A stretch of 64,000 bases of DNA from Knufia peltigerae (lineage: Eukaryota > Ascomycota > Eurotiomycetes > Chaetothyriales > Trichomeriaceae), in the NCBI GenBank assembly GCA_030247855.1, contig JAPDRN010000015.1:186001-250000 (forward strand), given 5' to 3'. The notes under the pieces were generated by a model that was given only the letters and a program-made list of their open reading frames with translations, did not search any database and was not told the origin of the DNA. The position numbers were made by a program, and so were the translations under genes. Each line of letters opens with the position of its first letter. Within the stretch, counting starts at the first letter, position 1. Below are positions 55,938 to 64,000 of this stretch, in pieces.

Positions 55938-57762
55938 CTAATTAAAAAAGAGTGCAAAGAGCCCCAACATAGCTCCTACCGTAGCCATCACTGACCATGC
56001 GCCCATGGAACTCTTCTCTTCGACCACTCGACCGATATCGATCGCTTTACTTGCAAATGTGTCTGTACCGGGGCCTTCCAAGTCATAATCGGCCCAGTTC
56101 AGCCTTGAAAGCATCGTCTGGTAGTCGACAACATTCCCTCCCCAATTGTTTGTGATGGTTCCATCAGCTGTCTTGTACCAGCTTTGACACTTGTTGTCCG
56201 CAAATGAGGTCTCCGACAGTTGTTTCTGCACGTATTCATTGTATTCTCTGACTCGGTTCGGCCGGGGAAGGACAGTCAAACGCCGACCGGCCTGTCTGTA
56301 GGAAGAAACCTTCGACACGAGACGCTCGATGTACTTTGCTTGAGCTTCGACCATCAGGATGATCGAGTTGTGGGCGAGGTTCGTGTTGGGTCCGTAGAGC
56401 ATTCCGAAATTGGGCGCGCCCTCGGCGGCGACCCCGTAGAGCGTACGCACTCCCTCCTGTTGCCATTTCGTCTGAAGAGTCTGTGATTTCTCGACACCCT
56501 GTATAGACAGCGAGCCGAGCAGGTCACGGGTCTGGAACCCTGTCGCCAGCACTAGACAGTCGAGGTCAATTGTTCTTCCGTCTGCCAGAATGACACCATG
56601 TTCATTGATCTCGCGGATCGTCGCCGTCTCGAGGTCGACGTTGTCTCTCAAAAGTTGAGGATAAAAGTCGTTCGTGATCAAGATGCGCTTACATCCCGGG
56701 GCGTACTCGGGAGTCAGCTTCCTCCACAGATCTTCGCGGCCAGGCAATTGAGAGTGCATGTGACCCAGGCACCATTGAAGGAGCCCCTCGGACATGGGTG
56801 TGCCCTTTTGGGTCAGAGACTCCCAGAAAAGTTCGCCGCGCTTCATCAGTCCGACCCGGTACATGCTCCTGGCCATTGGGATATACTTGAGACGGAATCT
56901 GGTGAGTGCCGGGTACTCTTCGTCATCGCGCGGCATGACCCAGTTTGGACTTCTTTGGAACAACGTGAGCTTCGCTGTTTGCTGAGCTACTTCTGGTATG
57001 ATCTGAACAGCCGTCGCGCCTGGTGAACACAAGATTCAGCTCAACTCACTACCGTATCGAAAGGAAAAAGCAACATAGAAGGAAGTCAAGTGTGAACTCA
57101 CCATTCCCGATGATTCCAACCCGCAGACCCTCAAGATTGGTGTCGTGGGCCCAGCGAGCCGTGTGCATCACCTTTCCCTGAAAACTCTCGATTCCTGGTA
57201 TTTTGGGTGTGTAAGGTACGTTTAGTTGCCCAACTGCACTGATGAGGAAATCTGTAGTGATAGTGAAAGATCTTTCAAACTCTGAGTCCTTGGAGCTCTG
57301 GTGCTCCACGTCGATAAGCCATTTGTTGCTGCTCTCATCCCATTCGGCACGTCGGACCACAGCTGCAAAAGTTGTGTAGCGGAAGAGGTCATGGTCGGCC
57401 GCGACCTTGTTCAAGTACTCCAGAATTTCGATTTGGTCGGGGTAGACTCGAGTCCAATCTGGATTCGGAGCGAACGAGAATGAGTAAAGATGGGCCGGGA
57501 CATCGCATCGGCATCCAGGGTATCTATTGTCCCTCCAAGTCCCGCCAAATCCGCAGCTTTTTTCAATTATCACAATGTTCTTTATTCCCGCCTCCAAAAG
57601 CTTGATTGCCATGCAGATGCCTAGAGTTGGAAACCCATCAGTATTACTCAGTTGATTCCTTGCATGATCCGAAGGCTCACCAGATATTCCCGCTCCTACA
57701 ATAGCCGCCTGCGTGTCTCTGTATCTAGACACGCCCTTCTGGGGTTTCCATGTGCCTTCCAT
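55938..57762 (-). CDS. Baeyer-Villiger-type flavin monooxygenase (second copy), C-terminal membrane segment
   Basis: 560 residues from exons 57762-57681, 57620-57102 and 57019-55938. Intron 1 falls inside the FAD motif: GAGISG then ICMAIKLLEAG. It is followed by GGTWRDNRYPGCRCDVPAHLY and the fingerprint FQGKVMHTARWA, then GNGATAVQ for NADPH. The last tryptophan of the fingerprint is followed by Ala rather than Pro/Asp. The final 22 residues (GAWSVMATVGAMLGLFALFF) are hydrophobic and end the protein, unlike the first copy, so it may be tail-anchored. It aligns only loosely with the first copy, so the two are not recent duplicates. GGGCCCCAT lies about 320 bases upstream. Confidence 0.9.
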
Positions 57763-58251
57763 CGGTCAGTATGGGGTATGATGAGTCTCTCGGGTCATAA
57801 AGTTGAAAAGTTGATACCAGTCCTTCCGACGGGGCAGCCTGATCGGCAAAGACATTTTAGCTTCTATGACTTGAGGTATTCAAATGGTGCATGCACAGGG
57901 TGGTTCAGACTAGCATGTCTCGAGTGCTCCATCACTGACTGCATGTGCCCTATAGAATTATCACGTAAGACAAGATCTCGTAAGACTTTCTAGAAGATAC
58001 CTGATTGAAGATATCGTAAGAAAGAAGGACGTACAATTTCCAAACTGTGGGCCCGAACTCCACTTCCCCCCTTTCGCCTAGGGCCCCATTCTTTAATACA
58101 GACAGAGACCAATCTATTGTGAAGGTTTGTCTTGGGAAGAAATCAGGCGAGCATTCAACAGAGAAACCTTCCTACTTGTGTGATTTGGAATAGATGTTTT
58201 CGGGGCCTATGCTACGGACTATGCAAGCACAACTCTTGAACCGCAAAGATC
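57763..58251. promoter_or_regulatory. Promoter of the second Baeyer-Villiger gene / AtuA 3' flank
   Basis: About 490 bases. It holds GGGCCCCAT (58081-58089), and GTGGGCCC at 58047-58054. Confidence 0.5.
58081..58089 (-). promoter_or_regulatory. ATGGGGCCC motif, copy 1
   Basis: Minus-strand ATGGGGCCC, about 320 bases upstream of the second Baeyer-Villiger gene (start 57762). Confidence 0.4.
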
Positions 58252-60230
58252 CTAAAAGCCACTTCCTCGCTTCCAAGCGAATCTCTCTTCCCTGATTGCT
58301 GGAATATCATCAAGGAACACCTTGGGTATATCCACGATGCGGTCGCGGACGAAGTCAGCGAACCCTTTACCCAGACTGTCCAGCAAGCGGCAGCTGCTTA
58401 CACCCCGTCCAAGGGGCCCATATATGACAAAATGCACCGCCGTAATGTGTGGGAACTCGCAACGCTCGATGAAGTAGCCATCTCTCCAATCCTTACCCAT
58501 CAGGCTCCTCATGCGATCCCTTGTCATGAAAGACTGAAGCCACCGATAATGTTGGGGTCTTCGCACGAAAAATCCGATGTTGATGTTTGCCCCCTTGTCG
58601 CCGGAACGAGCTTGAACAACATCGCCCAGCTTTGCTTTGACAGTCTCCCAGGCTCTCAGGTCTTCTGGACTTGCTGTTTCGTAGTTGCTTCGCGGAGCCA
58701 GTACTTGGTACTTCTTCGGCGGTGCTACATCGAAACGCTGCTTGTCACTTGCATCCTCAGAAAGCAAGGCAACTCCATGTTTAAGCGCATCCTGAGGATA
58801 GATAGCAGGAAAGTATGCCAAGTATGGCTTGGGCATCACTGTGCGAAGATCCCACGAAAGGTGAAACCCTATACAATTGTTAGCACCGTACTTAAGTTCG
58901 ATGGTGTAAGTTACATACCTGAGAAATGCTGTTGGCCATGGTCCGACACCGCACGAAACAGCATCCTGAGTGGTTCCTCGGATTCGGCTTGAGCAAAAAT
59001 ACGGGAATATGTCGTACTGGAAAACTGTGTCCGTGGATCGTGCGCCGGCACACCGAGGACTTGAAAATCGAGTAATTGAAAGGTCTTGTCCGTATAGCCT
59101 CTCAGTTTGAGGAAATATCGAATTTGAGCTTCAAAGAGCTTCCACTTTTCGGCGGTCGCATATCCTGTGGCATTCGACACAAACTCCATTTCATATCCTC
59201 CATTATAAAATATTGCCAGCTTGGTGGTCGAAGGAGGAGGCTGTCCTACAACTCCCGAAACCTTGACTCGGTCTTTGCCAATTTGTTGAATGTGAACTTC
59301 CCGGAGGTCTGCAGTCACATCAGAATTCAAATACACATCTCCTTGTAGTTCATATAGAAATTGGCTTCGACAGGTGTCTTCGTTGACAATGCCGTTTGAT
59401 CCTTTTTGTTTTGTGATGATGGTAGTACCATCTGCCGCGACCTCAGCGATCGGAAAGCCAATATCAATCAAGTCATCCTGGTCATATTCATCAAATCCTG
59501 AGAAATTGGCTCCTGTTACATAACCTGAGCACTCGAGTAGGTGTCCGGCGATGAGTGCGTGTGCCAGCTGGTTGTAGTCCGTAGACGACCATTTATGCCA
59601 CCACCACGAAGCGCCTATGACAGGAGATGCATCTGCCACTCTACCACAGATGATGATATCTGCCCCGGCTTCTAGCCCTTTCACAATAGCTCCAGCTCCC
59701 AGGTAAGCGTTGGCCGAGACTGCGTACTTTTTGTCAAAGTCTTTGAGGTCGAAAGAGTTTTCGGACAGAGATATATCCTGGTTCATTGAGTCCAGATGGG
59801 CAGGGAGATCTCCATGTGCCAGGTTGTCCTTGATAAGCGGAAGGAGATCATCCCCAAAGACATAAGCCACCTTCAGCTCGAGCTTCTGTGCCATGACTAA
59901 ACTTTGAACTCTTCTCGCCAACCCGCCAGGGTTCAAGGCGCCACCGTTGATGATAACCTTTAGTTGTCTTTCGCGGATAGACGAAAGACTCATAGTGAGA
60001 CCCTCAAGTGCAGACGGTTCCCAGCCATCATGCTCACCCCGGGCATAGGCAACCGCATTCTCAGCGATATTGACCTCGGCCAGGTAATCACCGGTAAGAA
60101 AGTCGACGTCGCCTTGCGTAGCCTGGCGTAGCATCTGATATCCGGGGTCGCTCTTTCCTCCGGACACATTTGCGATCCGAACAGGTCGAGTGCCAGCCTC
60201 AGACCAGCGGTTACGGTTAGTTGAGCCCAT
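58252..60230 (-). CDS. AtuA-family protein (acyclic terpene utilisation, DUF1446)
   Basis: 642 residues from exons 60230-58919 and 58868-58252; the 50-base intron joins HFSG to FHLSWDLRT. The N-terminal 440 residues form the AtuA/DUF1446 domain (VRIANVSGGKSDP, DFLTGDYLAE, GALNPGGLAR, GAGADIIICGRVADASPV, LLECSGYVTGANFSG). The last 110 residues form the AtuA-like C-terminal domain (VQARSGDKGANINIGFFVR). In Pseudomonas, atuA belongs to the citronellol/geranyl-CoA breakdown operon, but its reaction is not known. Here it is divergent from an alcohol dehydrogenase and near a CoA-transferase, which supports a role in CoA-linked breakdown of a branched or terpenoid acid. Confidence 0.9.
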
Positions 60231-60700
60231 GTCAATTTCCGTATATCTCGTTCTAATCCAAAGGTTTGATGTCAGCCGTTACACAGTATCGTGCTTATGC
60301 AGATATGTGACTCTTGGGATTTGGGAAGAGCTTCACCGCTATATTATCATATTTACTCTTCTCTCTTCCCTGACCTGGATGCGCATTGCGCAGAGAAACT
60401 GCCTACGTTGGTGCTTTCGCGTTAAGAGTTGACCAAGTTTCTCCACAATTTGTATGGGGCCCACATGTTGACGTGATGCAGCTTCGCGTAAGTCGCGAGG
60501 ACATTCAATGTGCAAACTACAGTACATTCAGAAGATGGACGTAAGACCAGAAATTGTAAGTAACTTCAACCAGCTTCTATTATCAATCCGGTTCGATATG
60601 TCGCAGAATCGGTAATTCCCTATCAAGTTTCTAACACACCCTGCTGATACTAAGTTTTGATGCCAGTGCTGTCTAGCCAGATAGAAGTCTGCTTGCCAAC
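60231..60700. promoter_or_regulatory. Divergent promoter of the AtuA and alcohol dehydrogenase genes
   Basis: 470 bases shared by two divergent starts, with ATGGGGCCC at 60454-60462 nearly at its centre, about 225 bases from AtuA and 240 from ADH. Confidence 0.55.
60454..60462 (+). promoter_or_regulatory. ATGGGGCCC motif, copy 2
   Basis: Central in the AtuA/ADH divergent promoter; extends to ATGGGGCCCA. Confidence 0.4.
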
Positions 60701-61868
60701 ATGACCGTCCCGACTCACCACAAAGCTGCTCTTTACAGCTCTCCTGGGAACATCGCCGTCGAGTTAGAGGATGTCCCGACTCCAACACCAGGGCTGGGGG
60801 AGGTGCTGGTCCGACTAAGTCATACTGGCGTCTGCCATTCCGACCTGGCTGTGATGACGAATTCTTGGGCCTTTCTTCCTTTTCCAATTCAGCCGGGGCA
60901 AATCGGCGGTCACGAAGGAGTTGGGAAAATTATTTCAGTCGGGCCAGGAATCGAAGTCGGCGGTCCGAAAGTTGGTGACAGAGTCGGAGTTAAGTGGATT
61001 GCGCAAACTTGCGGAGGGTGTGTTCATTGCATCTCTGGAGACGATGTCAGCTGCGAAGGCTTGAAGATATCCGGATATTATACACCAGGGACTTTTCAAG
61101 AGTATGTTATCGCCAAAGCAAACTATGTCACTCCCGTACCCGATGGACTTGCGAGTGAGGTGGCCGCCCCTCTTCTTTGTGGTGGAGTGACTGTTTATTC
61201 CGCTCTCAAAAAAACGGGTGCTCGGCCAGGAGACTATGTCGTGATTCCGGGCTGCTCGGGTGGTTTGGGTCACTTGGGTCTTCAGCTAGGTTCTCGAGTC
61301 TTTGGATTTAGGATGATCGTAAGTAATACCATCGACCTACCTGATGCTTGTTTACTTGCTGGCGGCAGACTAACACTTGTGCTAGGGTATCGATTCTGGT
61401 GACAAGAGAAGTATTGCAGAGGAATGTGGCTGTGAACTGTTCTTTGACATCAATCAGTACAAGCGAGACAAGGCTGGGTCCGATGAGCTCGCTGAAGATA
61501 TCAAGGCTGCAACTTCTGACGGCAAGGGAGCGACTGCGGTTGTGGTTTGTACGGGCAGTAAGGCAGCATATGATCAAGCAGTCAGTCTGCTCAGAGTGAA
61601 GGGAACACTTGTATGCGTAGGAGTTCCCAGCAATGATGTGACGCCAATTGTGGGGGCAGAGCCGGGGACGCTCGTTGCCAAACAGGTCAAGATTGTGGGC
61701 AGCGCTGTAGGCAACCGCCTTGAGGCAATCGAGACTCTCGAATACGCTGCTAGAGGCCTGATCAAAACTAAGGTCACTGTTGAAAGCCTGAAGAGCCTGG
61801 GTGATGTATTCCAGAAGATGCAGAAAGGTCAACTCCATGGTCGGGCTGTCATCGATCTCTCAAAATAG
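60701..61868 (+). CDS. Zinc-dependent alcohol dehydrogenase
   Basis: 366 residues from exons 60701-61318 and 61386-61868 (67-base GTAAGT...TAG intron). It oxidises an alcohol to an aldehyde or ketone with NAD(P)+. The catalytic zinc site is GVCHSD (Cys), GGHEGVG (His, with the adjacent Glu) and LCGGVT (Cys). The structural zinc loop is TCGGCVHCISGDDVSC with four cysteines. The nucleotide fold is GCSGGLGHLGLQ, then GIDSGDKR after the intron, whose Asp suggests NAD+ preference. The layout is that of yeast ADH relatives, without a mitochondrial presequence. Its divergent pairing with AtuA and the shared ATGGGGCCC motif suggest co-regulation. Confidence 0.92.
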
Positions 61869-62225
61869 AACTGAAACCCTTGAAGAACACGAAAAAATAA
61901 CCCCCAAAAGCAAAAATAGATATATGCGCGAAGAGATCGTGTTTGTCTTGTGTTTCCCACCCAAGACCCGAGTCCGTGACCAGTGCATAGCCGTTGAACA
62001 GCAAAGGCAAACAGAGAGAGAAGGGGAGACGTGCAGAAACCTTTCCGATCTTCCTGATTCGTCAAACGCAATGGTACATGGCGGCTTTCGGGAAATCAAG
62101 ACAGATTGTCACGATTCTGCATAGTCTTCGCGCGCGCACGTAGCAACGCACTGCTATTAATTTGTAATTCGGTGTCATTTTATCGACCTTACTCAGCTCA
62201 AGGGCAATCCTATTTGTCTAATGCG
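61869..62225. other. Convergent 3' flanks of the ADH and SDR genes
   Basis: About 360 bases, A-rich just after the ADH stop; nothing else seen. Confidence 0.5.
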
Positions 62226-63123
62226 CTAACCAGTCTGAGGCCATCCACCATTCACAGCAAGAACCTGGCCGGTAATATAACTTGATTTCTCACTGAGGAA
62301 GAAGATCGCGGCATCTGCCAGCTCGCTCGCCTCACCCCAGCGCTTCAGAGGAACTTGAAGGCGCGCCCAGTCCATGACGTCTCCTCGGGTTTGGTCGCCG
62401 TAGACATCTGGATTCTTGTCGTCTTTCCCATCCGGCATCTGAACCTGAGCAAGAGGAGTGTTGGTTGCGCCAGGGGCAACCATATTGGCTCGGACACCAT
62501 AAGCTGCCCAGTCGAATGCCCAGGTTCGGGTGAGACCTAGAACAGCGTGCTTCGCAGCCGTGTAAACAGCACACTGGGGAAACCCGACCAAGGCAGCACT
62601 GGACCCGAAGGTGACGATGTTGAACTTGGTCTCCTGCACAGGAGCATTTTCGGCCTCAGGTTGAACATTTTCACGAATCCTCGCCAAAAACTCTGTTGTC
62701 GCGTAATAGCATCCGGCGGTATTGATGGCGAATGTCTTCTCGTAAACGCTATCGCTCTCGATGAGACGGCCGGCATCATCACACGGTGCTGCACCGGCGG
62801 TGTTGACGAGACCATAGACATCCGGGGTGAGTTCGTAAATATTCTTAAACGTAGCTGCCACCTTTTCACGGGATGTAATATCGACAGGGATGTGCTTGTA
62901 CAGCTTGCCACTAGTAGGGTAATTTGCATGGTTCTTTGCCAGTGGCTGAATATCAATAATGTGTACCGTAGCACCGTGAGCTAGGAGTTTCGAAACGATG
63001 GAGTGACCTTGAGGAATGCTTCTTTTAGCCTCCAGTCCCTAGTTCTAATGGTTGTTGTAACGCACCCATTCCCGACGAGCCGCCAGTGACGACAATCGTC
63101 TTAGTTCCCAGCCACTCAGTCAT
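62226..63123 (-). CDS. Short-chain dehydrogenase/reductase (classical)
   Basis: 279 residues from exons 63123-63066 and 63007-62226; the 58-base intron lies within the cofactor motif TGGSSGMG/H. Start MTEWLGTKT. Classical SDR features are intact: TGGSSGMGH, an acidic strand end HIIDIQ (NAD preference), LVNTAG, catalytic Ser in FGSSAA, YTAAK and a VAPGATNTPLA loop. It probably oxidises a hydroxy group of the pathway compound. Aligned on the same strand as the hydrolase downstream of its promoter. A copy of ATGGGGCCC lies about 230 bases upstream. Confidence 0.9.
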
Positions 63124-63694
63124 GATTGTCCCAATTTCTTTTAACTGCCTCAATGAATCCAAAGCGTAGTCTTTGCAACTTTAGAGATCTCGAAAGTCTT
63201 CCTGGCTCGATAATTTCGAGGCTCGAGGTTATTGACTCTTTTACAGTTTCTCGATACCACACCCATATATCTCTCGTAATCGGTCGTTAGGTCAAGTGGA
63301 GAACGATATTCCTACTATAGCGGGACCGAAAAGTGGGTCCCCCAAACGTTCAATGGGGCCCCAGGTCTCTTAGGTCAAGGGCTTTTAGATAATACTGCCA
63401 GAGCTGCGCCACTGGCCATTAATCTTGTGTCGGAGGTGCTTCCTTTGGTTCGAACATCATGGAGACAGACGTAACTTGTCATGATGGCCAGCTAGGCGAA
63501 CTGCTTAGCCACGGAGAGGGGCTCTAGCAGGGGGGAAGATATAACAGTGTGATGTGCAGATGACATTCATGATTAAAAATGATCAAGGGTTGGAATACGC
63601 TCGAGTCTTTCAATGATTTAATAGACTGCTATGCTCATTCTCGAACTTGGATTGTGCTGGGAGCAACAACTACGTAGAGTCTGAAGGAACCAAA
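63124..63694. promoter_or_regulatory. SDR promoter / hydrolase 3' flank
   Basis: 570 bases. ATGGGGCCC at 63353-63361 extends to the palindrome GGGGCCCC, with GGGTCCCCC a few bases before it. Confidence 0.5.
63353..63361 (+). promoter_or_regulatory. ATGGGGCCC motif, copy 3
   Basis: About 230 bases upstream of the SDR start (63123). Confidence 0.4.
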
Positions 63695-64000
63695 CTAGTT
63701 TTGTAAACCGCGTTCAGCAGCTTCCAGAAGTACTTCAGCCACTTCTTCCGGGTGACTTATCATGGGAACATGATCTGAATGCACCTCTTTCGTGACCACC
63801 ACTGCACCCTTGCCTCGAGCTTGATCGACCAATTCTCGCTGAAGTTCGGGAGGAATGACCGGATCATCCGTACAGACAAGATATGTCGCGGGCACCTTGA
63901 GATAACCTGCATACGTCAAAGGGTCTTGAAAAGTCCTGGAACTGTGCTTTCGGAGACGACTCGCATATTCGGCCTTTTCATCAGGGCCGACATGAGCGAA
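63695..64000 (-). CDS. Alpha/beta hydrolase, C-terminal part only
   Basis: The gene enters from beyond the window end; 101 residues are visible. LKVPATYLVCTDDPVIPP is the strand and loop carrying the catalytic acid of AB-hydrolase proteins. SDHVPMISHPEEVAEVL contains the catalytic His and the following helix. The pattern matches small plant/fungal esterases of the methylesterase-like class. The nucleophile elbow (GxSxG) lies outside. Beside two Baeyer-Villiger enzymes it is a natural candidate for hydrolysing the ester or lactone they make. Confidence 0.85.
   Translation of the reverse strand, partial: FAHVGPDEKAEYASRLRKHSSRTFQDPLTYAGYLKVPATYLVCTDDPVIPPELQRELVDQARGKGAVVVTKEVHSDHVPMISHPEEVAEVLLEAAERGLQN

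Noticed and set aside
1..64000. CRISPR arrays, integrated phage, bacterial-type operons
   Set aside because: None seen; gene structure, introns and families are all fungal.

Overview
The window is nuclear DNA from a filamentous ascomycete (Pezizomycotina). Genes are split by short introns (about 43-140 bases) with GTRNGT donors and CTRAY-like branch sites. The gene families are typical of moulds: Zn2Cys6 and bZIP/DUF3425 regulators, an MCT-type and a TRI12-type MFS carrier, fungal ABCC pumps and a Crd2-like metallothionein. The mix of oxidoreductases and transporters resembles Eurotiomycetes, perhaps Chaetothyriales. That placement is inference; no rRNA or other marker is present.

Left part (1-30 kb). 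This holds a truncated ABCC transporter, a pirin, a LigD-type phosphoesterase protein, the ribosome-assembly GTPase NOG2, a CHAT-protease gene with a divergent neighbour of unknown function, a small secreted cysteine-rich protein, a trehalose-synthase regulatory subunit, an STK19 homologue, the mitoribosomal protein PET123/mS26 and a second ABCC transporter with an apparent frameshift. The third NOG2 intron (326 bases) holds what looks like an H/ACA snoRNA. Both of its guide pockets match the two neighbouring helix-69 pseudouridine sites that yeast snR191 targets, and snR191 also lies in the NOG2 intron of yeast.

Middle (30-45 kb). Here there are a decayed TPR-repeat gene, an MCT-type carrier, a small orphan gene, an atypical SDR, a 16-cysteine metallothionein-like protein, a P450, a Zn2Cys6 regulator and a divergent sugar-porter gene.

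Right part (45.5-64 kb). This looks like one catabolic neighbourhood. It has a family III (CaiB) CoA-transferase, a bZIP regulator, two Baeyer-Villiger monooxygenases, a TRI12-type MFS carrier, an AtuA-family protein, a zinc alcohol dehydrogenase, an SDR and an alpha/beta hydrolase that runs off the window. The order alcohol -> ketone -> ester/lactone -> hydrolysis -> CoA-linked breakdown suggests degradation of an alicyclic or terpenoid alcohol or ketone. A nine-base motif, ATGGGGCCC, recurs in three of the cluster's promoter regions.
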